Below are positions 17,624-24,658 of a stretch of DNA of 30,103 nucleotides, piece after piece (positions within the stretch are counted from its first letter, which is position 1; every line of letters starts with the position of its first letter). The notes below the pieces were generated by a model. That model worked only from the letters and a program-made list of their open reading frames with translations, was not told where the DNA came from and did no database searches. Source of the stretch: an uncultured Bacteroidales bacterium (GTDB lineage Bacteria > Bacteroidota > Bacteroidia > Bacteroidales > Muribaculaceae); assembly GCA_905210435.1 (NCBI GenBank), contig CAJLWO010000029.1, positions 1 to 30,103 of the forward strand, given 5' to 3'. Made by a program: the position numbers and the translations under genes.

Positions 17624-17701
17624 ATGTCTGAAGAATTGCAGAACTCAAAATATATAAAATATACAGATGAATCGCGCCCTAATGCTGTCAACGTAAGTTG
17701 A
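17624..17701 (+). CDS. Possible 25-codon small ORF
   Basis: ATG to TGA encoding MSEELQNSKYIKYTDESR and seven more residues. The composition looks protein-like, but no homologue is recognised and it may be a gene remnant. A TAATTTTG box (17533-17540) lies 83 nt upstream on the same strand without a -33 match. Confidence 0.2.
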   Translation: MSEELQNSKYIKYTDESRPNAVNVS

Positions 17702-17713
17702 GTTGAGTGGGGC

Positions 17714-17782
17714 GGGGGCGTCTCGCCCCCGTGGTAACATGTGGTATATGAGAATAATAACACGAGGAAGGGCGTCCCCGAC
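17714..17782. repeat. G+C-rich extragenic palindromes
   Basis: GGGGGCG (17714-17720) and CGCCCCC (17724-17730) form a 7-bp stem with loop TCT. A related G+C-rich stretch (GAGGAAGGGCGTCCCCGAC, 17764-17782) follows 33 nt later, in an otherwise A+T-rich spacer. Confidence 0.5.
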
Positions 17783-17800
17783 AGAGTAATATATTTGCCG

Positions 17801-17836
17801 GTCCGAAAATAAAAATCAAGCCGGCTTTTTTCGGAC
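17801..17836. terminator. Secondary hairpin downstream of rplT
   Basis: GTCCGAAAA (17801-17809) pairs with TTTTCGGAC (17828-17836). It lies just beyond the main rplT terminator and may be a back-up terminator on the minus strand. Confidence 0.35.
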
Positions 17837-17843
17837 TGCTGCC

Positions 17844-17893
17844 TAAAAAAGTGAAGCGCTGACCTGGGGAAATGGGGAGTCGGTCAGCGCTTC
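17844..17893 (-). terminator. Rho-independent terminator of the thrS-infC-rpmI-rplT operon
   Basis: A 12-bp perfect stem, GAAGCGCTGACC (17853-17864) with GGTCAGCGCTTC (17882-17893), is followed on the minus strand by ACTTTTTT. It starts 64 nt after the rplT stop. Confidence 0.88.
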
Positions 17894-17957
17894 GGGGGTT
17901 GGGTTGGGATGTATCTTTACACGCTCTTTGATTTATTCGCGCGCTTTTTTACTGTCG

Positions 17958-18308
17958 TTATGCGTTCTTTACCTTTTCAACTACAGCCTTGAAAGCTGCG
18001 GGATTGTTGAGGGCGAGGTCAGCAAGAACTTTGCGGTTGATTTCGATACCTGACTTGTGGATGAGACCCATAAGTTTTGAGTATGAAAGATCCTCCATGC
18101 GGGCAGCGGCATTGATACGCTGAATCCACAGGGCGCGGAAGTTGCGCTTTTTATCTTTGCGGTCGCGGTATGCGTATGTCAAACCTTTTTCCCATGTGTT
18201 TTTGGCTACGGTCCATACGTTGCGGCGGCATCCGTAGTAACCACGGGTAAGTTTCAGGATTTTTTTACGACGAGCTCTTGAAGCTACATGATTTACTGAT
18301 CTTGGCAT
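17958..18308 (-). CDS. rplT: 50S ribosomal protein L20
   Basis: 116-residue 23S rRNA-binding protein needed early in large-subunit assembly. The basic N-terminus MPRSVNHVASRARRKKILK and the segment Y-R-D-R-K-x-K-K-R-N-F-R-x-L-W-I-Q-R-I-N are diagnostic, and the length is normal. It is last in the operon, 124 nt after rpmI, and is followed by a strong terminator. In other bacteria L20 represses its own operon by binding mRNA; the unusually long spacer here could hold such a site, but I see no clear rRNA mimic. Confidence 0.97.
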   Translation of the reverse strand: MPRSVNHVASRARRKKILKLTRGYYGCRRNVWTVAKNTWEKGLTYAYRDRKDKKRNFRALWIQRINAAARMEDLSYSKLMGLIHKSGIEINRKVLADLALNNPAAFKAVVEKVKNA

Positions 18309-18432
18309 TGTTGTTGTGCTTTTTGAATGTTAGCGGCTGAGCCTTCTTACTCTGCTCTTTTGGGCTAATCACTCGGTTAATAATAATGTAATATCACGAA
18401 TTAAATTTTGTACCCTTCTTTTACGGCATCCG

Positions 18433-18630
18433 TTACTTGAGACCGAGCAGAGCTTTTACGCTTGCTTCGTCGGCTTTGGCAACTGTGCTGAAATGTGTGA
18501 GGTTACGTTTTTGCTTCTTGGTCTTCTTGGTCAAGATGTGACTCTTGAAAGCATGTTTTCTCTTGATTTTTCCTGATCCGGTAAGGGCGAACCTCTTTTT
18601 GGCACCGGAGTTAGTTTTAACCTTAGGCAT
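18433..18630 (-). CDS. rpmI: 50S ribosomal protein L35
   Basis: 65-residue basic protein of the large ribosomal subunit. MPKVKTNSGAKKRFALTG and H-I-L-T-K-K-T-K-K-Q-K-R are characteristic of L35, and the length equals the usual 65. It lies 58 nt downstream of infC and 124 nt upstream of rplT, the conserved infC-rpmI-rplT arrangement. Confidence 0.96.
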   Translation of the reverse strand: MPKVKTNSGAKKRFALTGSGKIKRKHAFKSHILTKKTKKQKRNLTHFSTVAKADEASVKALLGLK

Positions 18631-18688
18631 TTTTTTGAGTTTAAATGAATTATTAATTCGGTTGATTATTGATTAGCCATCTCGTGGC

Positions 18689-19339
18689 TTATTTTTTCTT
18701 TGGTGTCAGCATGATTATCATGCGTTTTCCTTCGAGCAAAGGCATCTGTTCCACTTTGCCGTATTCCTCAAGGTCGTTGGCAAATCTGAGCAGAAGTACC
18801 TCGCCCTGCTCCTTGAACAGGATTGAGCGGCCTTTGAAAAACACGTAAGCCTTTACTTTCGACCCTTCCTGAAGGAAGCTGACGGCATGCTTCAGCTTGA
18901 AGTTGTAGTCATGGTCGTCGGTCTGCGGACCGAATCGTATCTCTTTCACTACGACCTTGGTCTGCTTGGCTTTCTGCTCCTTGGCACGCTTTTTCTGCTG
19001 GTACAGGAACTTCTGATAGTCGAGCACGCGGCATACCGGCGGCTCGGCGTTGGGAGAAATCTCAATCAGGTCGAGACCTAAATCATCGGCTATGCGCAGG
19101 GCTTCCTGTATGGAAACCACGCCGTTCTCCACATTGTCGCCTACCAGTCGCACCTCACGGGCACGTATGCGCTCGTTGATAGCGTGTTGGTCTTTGTTTT
19201 CCTTACCGCGTACATCTCCGCGGCGGGGCGATGCGTCACGACCTCCCGGCCGGGGCTGTTGCGATTGATAGGGGGGACGTGCTGTCCCGTTGTTGTGTTG
19301 CGGACGCGGAGCGCCGGCTTGATTGGGCTTTTTATCCAT
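18689..19339 (-). CDS. infC: Translation initiation factor IF-3
   Basis: Binds the 30S subunit and enforces correct start-codon and initiator-tRNA selection. The 216 residues carry an extra N-terminal extension of about 50 residues rich in Pro, Gln, Gly and Arg, as often in Bacteroidota. The IF-3 N-domain follows (I-N-E-R-I-R-A-x-E-V-R-L-V-G) and then the C-domain (K-E-I-R-F-G-P-Q-T-D-D-H-D-Y). The start is an ordinary ATG at 19337-19339, so the AUU-based autoregulation of E. coli infC is not available. It begins 7 nt after the thrS stop. Confidence 0.96.
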   Translation of the reverse strand: MDKKPNQAGAPRPQHNNGTARPPYQSQQPRPGGRDASPRRGDVRGKENKDQHAINERIRAREVRLVGDNVENGVVSIQEALRIADDLGLDLIEISPNAEPPVCRVLDYQKFLYQQKKRAKEQKAKQTKVVVKEIRFGPQTDDHDYNFKLKHAVSFLQEGSKVKAYVFFKGRSILFKEQGEVLLLRFANDLEEYGKVEQMPLLEGKRMIIMLTPKKK

Positions 19340-19346
19340 TAATGAT

Positions 19347-21284
19347 TTATTGGTTGATCATATTTTCGATTTCTCGAGTGATTTCGTCTGCAAAGGTAGC
19401 AATTTTCATCATACCTTTATCACCTTCACCCTGTTTTCTTACAGAAATTTCACCGTTTTCAGCTTCTTTTTCACCTACAATGAGCATATAGGGTATTCTT
19501 TTGAGCTCGTTGTCGCGGATTTTCTTGCCGATTTTCTCGTTGCGGTCGTCGACCTCGGCGCGGATGTCGCGAGCCGATAGTTCTTTTGCCACCTCGAATG
19601 CGTAATCATTGAATTTCTCGCTGATGGGGAGCACGACAGCCTGTTCGGGGGCGAGCCACAGGGGGAATTTGCCTGCGGTGTGCTCTAAGAGTACGGCCAC
19701 GAAACGTTCCATCGAGCCGAAAGGAGCGCGGTGTATCATCACCGGACGGTGCTTCTGGTTGTCAGCGCCTGTATATTCGAGCTGGAAGCGCTCGGGGAGG
19801 TTGTAGTCCACCTGGATTGTGCCGAGCTGCCAGCGGCGGCCGATGGCATCCTTGACCATGAAGTCGAGTTTGGGACCGTAGAATGCGGCTTCGCCGAGTT
19901 CTTTGCGGGCTTTGAGTCCTTTTTCCTCGCAGGCCTCGATGATGGCGGTCTCTGCAAGGTGCCAGTTCTCGTCCGAACCGATATATTTCTCTTTGTTCTT
20001 CGGGTCGCGGAGTGAAATCTGGGCCTCGAAGTTGTCGAATTTCAACGCTTTGAAGATGTAGAAAATTATGTCCATCACCTTGAGGAACTCCTCTTTTATC
20101 TGGTCGGGAGCGCAGAATATGTGGGCATCGTCCTGAGTGAATCCGCGTACGCGGGTCAGGCCGTGAAGCTCGCCGCTCTGTTCGTAGCGGTATACTGTTC
20201 CGAATTCTGCCAGACGCAGGGGCAATTCGCGGTACGAACGGGGGAATGCCTTGAATATCTCGCAGTGGTGGGGGCAGTTCATCGGCTTGAGCAGGTATTC
20301 CTCGCCCTCTTCCGGAGTGTGGATGGGCTGGAATGAGTCCTTGCCGTATTTTGCGTAGTGGCCTGAGGTGACATACAGCATCTTGTTGCCGATATGGGGA
20401 GTGATTACCTGCAGGTAGCCGTATTTCTTCTGTATCTTGCGGAGGAACTGCTCGAGGCGGTCGCGCAATGCGGCGCCCTTCGGAAGCCAAAGAGGCAGGC
20501 CGGCGCCTACGTTCTGTGAGAATGCGAAAAGTTCCATCTCCTTGCCGAGCTTGCGGTGGTCGCGTTTCTTGGCTTCTTCAAGCAGGGCGAGATATTCGTC
20601 GAGCATCTTTTTCTTGGGGAAAGTGATGCCGTACACGCGCACAAGCTGGTTGCGCTTCTCGTCGCCGCGCCAGTATGCGCCGGCAAGCGACATCACCTTT
20701 GCTGCCTTGATGGGAGCTGTGGTGGGGATGTGCGGGCCGCGGCACAAGTCGGTGAAGTTGCCCTGAGTATAGGTGGTGATGTGACCGTCTTCGAGCTCCG
20801 AGATGAGTTCGCATTTGTATTCTTCCCCGCGATCGCCGAAAAGTTTGAGCGCATCGGCTTTCGATATGTCGGCGCGTTTGATTTCTTCCTTGCGCTGGGC
20901 GAGTTCTATCATCTTTGCCTCGATTTTACCGAAATCGGCGGCTGTTATATTGTGGCCGTTGGGGTCGATGTCGTAATAGAATCCGTTTTCGATTGCCGGA
21001 CCGATGCCGAACTTCACGCCGGGGAAGAGCTCCTGGAGCGCTTCTGCAAGAAGGTGGGCCGAACTGTGCCAGAATGCGTGCTTGCCTTCCGGGTCATCCC
21101 ATTTGAAAAGTTTGATTGACGCGTCGGAAGTGACGGGGCGTGTCAAGTCCCATTCTTCTTCGTTGATTGAGGCTGCAAGTACATCCTGAGCCAGACGCGG
21201 GCTTATGCTTTCTGCTATCTGAAGCGGCGTTACGCCTGCTTCAAACTGCTTTACCGAACCATCGGGAAAAGTAATGTTTATCAT
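19347..21284 (-). CDS. thrS: Threonyl-tRNA synthetase
   Basis: Charges tRNA-Thr in the cytosol. I start at 21284, giving 645 residues beginning MINITFPDGSVKQFEAG, the typical TGS-domain N-terminus. The longer in-frame ORF to 21338 would run through the leader hairpin. Order: TGS (1 to about 63), editing domain with H-S-S-A-H-L-L-A-E-A, class II catalytic core with the Zn-ligand segment MNCPHHCEIF, and the C-terminal anticodon-binding domain (A-P-E-Q-A-V-V-L-P-I-S). It heads the operon thrS-infC-rpmI-rplT. A promoter-like pair at 21348-21379 gives a leader of about 57 nt that contains a tRNA-Thr-like hairpin (see separate entry), suggesting autoregulation. Confidence 0.97.
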   Translation of the reverse strand: MINITFPDGSVKQFEAGVTPLQIAESISPRLAQDVLAASINEEEWDLTRPVTSDASIKLFKWDDPEGKHAFWHSSAHLLAEALQELFPGVKFGIGPAIENGFYYDIDPNGHNITAADFGKIEAKMIELAQRKEEIKRADISKADALKLFGDRGEEYKCELISELEDGHITTYTQGNFTDLCRGPHIPTTAPIKAAKVMSLAGAYWRGDEKRNQLVRVYGITFPKKKMLDEYLALLEEAKKRDHRKLGKEMELFAFSQNVGAGLPLWLPKGAALRDRLEQFLRKIQKKYGYLQVITPHIGNKMLYVTSGHYAKYGKDSFQPIHTPEEGEEYLLKPMNCPHHCEIFKAFPRSYRELPLRLAEFGTVYRYEQSGELHGLTRVRGFTQDDAHIFCAPDQIKEEFLKVMDIIFYIFKALKFDNFEAQISLRDPKNKEKYIGSDENWHLAETAIIEACEEKGLKARKELGEAAFYGPKLDFMVKDAIGRRWQLGTIQVDYNLPERFQLEYTGADNQKHRPVMIHRAPFGSMERFVAVLLEHTAGKFPLWLAPEQAVVLPISEKFNDYAFEVAKELSARDIRAEVDDRNEKIGKKIRDNELKRIPYMLIVGEKEAENGEISVRKQGEGDKGMMKIATFADEITREIENMINQ

Positions 21285-21309
21285 CTCTATGTTTTTGTTT
21301 ATCAATTGA

Positions 21310-21330
21310 TTGTCACCTACAACGTGACAA
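21310..21330 (-). promoter_or_regulatory. tRNA-Thr anticodon-arm-like hairpin in the thrS leader
   Basis: In the minus-strand RNA UUGUCAC pairs with GUGACAA (7 bp, no mismatch) around the 7-nt loop GUUGUAG. Laid on a tRNA anticodon loop this gives U33, anticodon UGU at 34-36 (a threonine anticodon) and A37. The hairpin ends 25 nt before the thrS ATG. E. coli ThrRS represses thrS by binding anticodon-like loops just upstream of the start, recognising G35 and U36, both present here. Assignment as an operator is inference; a DNA palindrome bound by a protein is the alternative. Confidence 0.5.
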
Positions 21331-21347
21331 CTGTGCAAAAATCGTCA

Positions 21348-21379
21348 CAAAGATACAATATTTTTCCTTACGTGTCAAT
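21348..21379 (-). promoter_or_regulatory. Putative thrS promoter
   Basis: On the minus strand TATCTTTG (21348-21355) matches TAnnTTTG, with ATTG (21376-21379) 20 nt upstream. The predicted start is near 21341. Confidence 0.55.
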
Positions 21380-21518
21380 ACCTTAAACTGAATTTTCCAA
21401 AACTTTTTTGAATGCATTTTTATGTTGACATCCCCTGTAATCCCGTGCAATGTAAATCTTCATGACGCAGTGGATATAATTGGATTAAACTGGAACAAAA
21501 TGGACTTATGAATTGCGG

Positions 21519-21526
21519 TACATTTG
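21519..21526 (+). promoter_or_regulatory. Putative promoter -7 element of the GYF_2/SPFH cassette
   Basis: TACATTTG matches TAnnTTTG, 67 nt before the first ATG of the cassette. No TTTG is seen at the -33 distance. Confidence 0.4.
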
Positions 21527-21593
21527 ATATAACTTCGCATAACATCTCTCCCGATTTCCTAAAATGTCATTATCACCTTAAAATACAATATCT

Positions 21594-22841
21594 ATGGGTT
21601 TCTTGAAGAAAATGATTAAAAATGTTGCCGGAAATGTAATAGGCGACTATCTCCCCGACAGCATTACCGGAACTGTGGCTGACGAATTCATCAATGAAGC
21701 CGCTGGCGACGTTGTCGACAAAGCGGTTGACAAGAGCGTCGACAAAGCAGCCGACTCTTTGCGCCATAATCCGCTCCGCACTCCGCCACCCCCCGCCGTC
21801 CCTGTACCGGCTGAAAGCCTCAGTGTCCTTGTGGCTGTCAACGGCACGACCTACGGCCCTTACGAAAAAGCCACTCTTATTGAAATGATACAGCAAGGCT
21901 CTCTCACGCGTGATACTTACGTATATATCGAGGGTATGAGCGAATGGCGCCCGGCAGGGCAAGTCGCCAAAGTCGCGGCCCTGTTCGCCCCTGAGATACC
22001 TCGTCCGGCCGCTCCCCCTGTACCGTGGGTTAATCCGGCTCCGGCCGCTCCTGCGGCAACGCCTGCTGCCGGCAATTCCAACGGATTCTCCGAAAAACTC
22101 AATGCCCTTATCGCATCGGCGGTGGCCGACGGCGAAATCAGCGACCTCGAGCGTCAGGTGCTCATACGCAACGCACAGGCCGAAGGTGTGGCTATGGACG
22201 AATTTGTCATGGTGCTCGAGGCCCGTCTCTACGAGCGGCGCCAGGAACTTTCGCGCATGCAAAAACAAGAGCAGAGCGCAGCGGAGGCTGCAAAATTGGC
22301 CGCAATGCGCGCAGCAGCTCCGGCACCCACACCACAGAAACGCAACACACTTGACCGTTGTCCCCATTGCAACGCTCCGGTAAAGCAGCTCGCCACATCA
22401 TGTCCCGAATGCGGATATGAATATCCTGTCGGCATGGCCGGCAATCAGGGAACAGCGTCGGAGCGACTTGCACAAAAAATCGAAGAAGCCCGCGAAAATG
22501 CGGCAAACGCTCCGAAAAAAGGTAACGGACTCATTGGCTCATATGCATCAATGATTAATGGCTCTTTTCTTCATGATAAAGTGACTGAAGCGCAGGCTAT
22601 GGCCATAAAGAATTTCCCGGTTCCGACAAATAAAACCGATATTCTGGATTTATTCTCGACCTGTGCCGCCAACTCCAAAAGCTCATGGGCTACATCTGAC
22701 CAGACGGAGAAGGATATGGCCAAAGCATACAAAAATAAAGCTAAAGAAATCCTTATAAAAGCGAGAATCGTGCTCAAGGACGACCCGGGGTTGCTCCGCG
22801 AAATCGAAGAAACAGCAAGTAAATTCAAAATCAAGGCATAA
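21594..22841 (+). CDS. GYF_2-domain protein with TerB-like segment and zinc ribbon
   Basis: A 415-residue protein of unknown function, first gene of a four-gene cassette. Seen: an amphipathic N-terminus (MGFLKKMIKNVAGNVIGDYLP), then repeated V-D-K-(A/S)-V-D-K units. A GYF_2 (DUF4339)-like domain follows at about 77-130 (G-T-T-Y-G-P-Y, T-Y-V-Y-I-E-G-M-S-E-W-R-P-A-G). A Pro/Ala-rich linker leads to a helical TerB-like stretch (about 165-215, A-V-A-D-G-E-I-S-D-L-E-R). A four-Cys zinc ribbon (C256, C259, C270, C273) and a C-terminal helical region to residue 415 complete it. There are no transmembrane segments. The next gene starts 5 nt after the stop. Its likely role is as scaffold or adaptor in a complex with the SPFH protein (inference). 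Confidence 0.75.
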   Translation: MGFLKKMIKNVAGNVIGDYLPDSITGTVADEFINEAAGDVVDKAVDKSVDKAADSLRHNPLRTPPPPAVPVPAESLSVLVAVNGTTYGPYEKATLIEMIQQGSLTRDTYVYIEGMSEWRPAGQVAKVAALFAPEIPRPAAPPVPWVNPAPAAPAATPAAGNSNGFSEKLNALIASAVADGEISDLERQVLIRNAQAEGVAMDEFVMVLEARLYERRQELSRMQKQEQSAAEAAKLAAMRAAAPAPTPQKRNTLDRCPHCNAPVKQLATSCPECGYEYPVGMAGNQGTASERLAQKIEEARENAANAPKKGNGLIGSYASMINGSFLHDKVTEAQAMAIKNFPVPTNKTDILDLFSTCAANSKSSWATSDQTEKDMAKAYKNKAKEILIKARIVLKDDPGLLREIEETASKFKIKA

Positions 22842-22846
22842 CGCGT

Positions 22847-24244
22847 ATGGGACTGTTCGGAAGAGGTAAAAGCGGCGGAATGATTAATGTGATCCGCTGC
22901 GATGAAGATGACTATCTTGTATGGAAATGGCGTCCTGCCGGACAGGAGGTCAATTCCACTACCCGCGAGAATGCCATACGCTACGGCTCCTCGCTGCGTG
23001 TCAAAGCCGGCGAGTCGGCTGTGTTCGTATACAAGCAGCAAGGGCACGGTCTCGACATTATCGAGGGTCCGTATGACGACACTATCCGGACCGCCAATTT
23101 TCCGGTGCTGTCGTCGTTGGTAGGCATGGCATTCGGTGGCGAGTCGCCGTTTCAGGCCGAAGTATATTATATTAACACATCCGGCATAATCAATATCAAG
23201 TTCGCCATCCCGTTTTTCGACGTGTTCGACCCGCGATTTCTTGATTATGCCGTGCCTATGGCCGTCAGGGGCAGTATCAATTTCCGTGTCGCCGACGCCA
23301 AGAAGTTCGTTTATGCCCATCGGCTGATTGACTTTTCGCTTCAGCGTTTTAAGGAACAGATCCGCGACGCAGTGATACGGCGCGTAAAATCGGCTGTTGT
23401 CAACGCTCCTGCCGACCATGGTATACCTGTCCTTCAGATAGAGCGTAAGATTGAGGCTATCAACGATATTGTGCTTCCGCGCCTGAAAGAGGATTTTGAG
23501 GATTTTGCCGTCACGCTATCGCGTCTCGACATCTCGAGCATTGAAGTCGACAAGGAGTCGGCCGGCTATCTCGAATTGCGCGATGTCACAGCCGTGCAGC
23601 AGACTTCGACTATCCACGCGCAGACGGCCGCCAATATCAGGAATATGAACGACATGCAGCGTATCAATGCCGAAAACGTAGCCGAAACAGCCCGTATCCA
23701 GCGCGAGGAGGCTCAGCGTGCACAGCGTCTGCAGACCGAAACGCAGTTTATCGGCGCGCATGCTCTTGACCGACAGGCCGACGTGATGCAGACTGCGGCT
23801 CAGAATCTTGGCTCAGGAGGAGGCTGGGGAGGCGGTTCCGGTTCAAGCGGTATCGACCCAGCTCAGTTTATGACCGGTATGGCCGTAGGGGGTGCGCTTG
23901 GCAATCAGATGGCCGGTATGGTCAACAATATGGGTGCAACCATGAATCAATACTGGCAGCAGCCACCCGCCCAACAGGGCGCGACACCTCCGCCTGTGCC
24001 CGGCGCATCGGAAACATCGTACTACGTTGTGCTTGGCGGACAGCAAAGCGGTCCGTACAAAGTATCTCAGCTCCGGCCGCTCGTGCAGCAGGGGCGCATC
24101 GACCGCACAACGATGGTATGGGCGCAGGGTATGCCCGCGTGGACCCCGGCAGGTCAGGTAGCCGAACTGCAGCCGCTTTTCCCGGCTGTTCCTCCACCCG
24201 TGCCGGGCGCGACTCCCGGTGCGATGCCGCCTCCATTGCCGTAG
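22847..24244 (+). CDS. SPFH-domain protein with C-terminal GYF_2 domain and Pro-rich tail
   Basis: A 465-residue protein. Residues about 24-235 form an SPFH/Band-7-type domain similar to the B. subtilis YdjI group, sometimes annotated as virion core protein-like. Recognisable stretches are W-K-W-R-P, V-K-A-G-E-S-A-V-F-V and R-G-S-I-N-F-R-V-A-D. A helical Gln/Ala-rich stretch (about 250-320), a Gly-rich linker (321-335) and a hydrophobic Gly/Met segment (341-360) follow. Then comes a GYF_2-like domain (about 390-445: S-G-P-Y, V-W-A-Q-G-M-P-A-W). Two PPPVPGA segments flank this domain, and the protein ends in PPPLP. SPFH proteins oligomerise on membranes. It sits 5 nt after the previous stop, so translation is probably coupled. 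The function is unknown; a membrane-stress scaffold is inferred. Confidence 0.8.
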   Translation: MGLFGRGKSGGMINVIRCDEDDYLVWKWRPAGQEVNSTTRENAIRYGSSLRVKAGESAVFVYKQQGHGLDIIEGPYDDTIRTANFPVLSSLVGMAFGGESPFQAEVYYINTSGIINIKFAIPFFDVFDPRFLDYAVPMAVRGSINFRVADAKKFVYAHRLIDFSLQRFKEQIRDAVIRRVKSAVVNAPADHGIPVLQIERKIEAINDIVLPRLKEDFEDFAVTLSRLDISSIEVDKESAGYLELRDVTAVQQTSTIHAQTAANIRNMNDMQRINAENVAETARIQREEAQRAQRLQTETQFIGAHALDRQADVMQTAAQNLGSGGGWGGGSGSSGIDPAQFMTGMAVGGALGNQMAGMVNNMGATMNQYWQQPPAQQGATPPPVPGASETSYYVVLGGQQSGPYKVSQLRPLVQQGRIDRTTMVWAQGMPAWTPAGQVAELQPLFPAVPPPVPGATPGAMPPPLP

Positions 24245-24292
24245 CAAGGACTGTATAAACTTCATTAATCTATCAAAAACCTTTCTTTATAT

Positions 24293-24658
24293 ATGTCAAC
24301 AGATTTCAGCAGTATAGACCGGCTTGTGGAGTTTGGCCTCGGACTCAGTCTGGCGCAACAGATGGTCAGCACCATGAACCATGTCATGAACAACTCGGCT
24401 GTCGCCGGTGTCAATGCCGGGACTACCGGACAGAACGCCGTCGGTCAAAGCGCCGTCACTCAGCCCGTTGCCCGCTTTGAGTGGTATGCGGTAATCGACG
24501 GATTGCAGGTAGGCGCTCTCACCCCGCAGCAGGTAGGCGAACTGATAAAGCGCGGAAAAATTGCCGGCGAGACCCTCCTTTGGCGGGCAGGGATGCAGTC
24601 ATGGCAATTCGCGAAAAATATTCCGGAAATCAACAAGATAATAATACTCGGACAATGA
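24293..24658 (+). CDS. Small stand-alone GYF_2-domain protein
   Basis: A 121-residue protein. Residues about 62-117 form a GYF_2-like domain (E-W-Y-A-V-I-D-G, L-L-W-R-A-G-M-Q-S-W). The N-terminal segment (F-G-L-G-L-S-L-A-Q-Q-M-V-S-T-M-N) resembles the segment before the GYF_2 domain of the preceding SPFH protein (V-G-G-A-L-G-N-Q-M-A-G-M-V-N). It therefore looks like a detached copy of that protein's C-terminal half, lacking the SPFH domain and the Pro-rich tail. It starts 48 nt after the SPFH gene and overlaps the next gene by ATGA. It may cap or regulate the SPFH assembly (inference). Confidence 0.7.
   Translation: MSTDFSSIDRLVEFGLGLSLAQQMVSTMNHVMNNSAVAGVNAGTTGQNAVGQSAVTQPVARFEWYAVIDGLQVGALTPQQVGELIKRGKIAGETLLWRAGMQSWQFAKNIPEINKIIILGQ

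Larger units (their letters stand above)
17418..17957. other. Intergenic region between the hdeD-like gene and rplT
   Basis: 540 bp. From left to right: an A+T-rich stretch with a plus-strand TAATTTTG box (17533-17540) that leads to no clear gene, a 25-codon ORF (17624-17701), G+C-rich palindromes (17714-17782), a hairpin (17801-17836) and the rplT terminator. Confidence 0.55.
21285..21593. other. Divergent thrS / GYF_2-SPFH cassette intergenic region
   Basis: 309 bp containing the thrS leader and promoter on the minus strand and a TACATTTG box for the plus-strand cassette. The middle part (21380-21515) is A+T-rich without a recognisable element. Confidence 0.6.

Noticed and set aside
17714..17782. 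Possible CRISPR remnant
   Set aside because: Two palindromes of unequal sequence, no regular direct repeats or spacers, and no cas genes.
19762..20490. 242-residue ORF inside thrS on the same strand in another frame
   Set aside because: Arg/Pro-rich out-of-frame translation of a G+C-rich gene; thrS is complete and in frame.
21285..21338. Upstream extension of thrS (18 extra residues)
   Set aside because: It would place the start within the predicted leader and hairpin next to the promoter; the family begins at M-I-x-I-T-F-P-D-G.
21573..22367. 264-residue minus-strand ORF opposite the first GYF_2 gene
   Set aside because: Antisense shadow; the plus-strand protein has clear domains and tight operon spacing.
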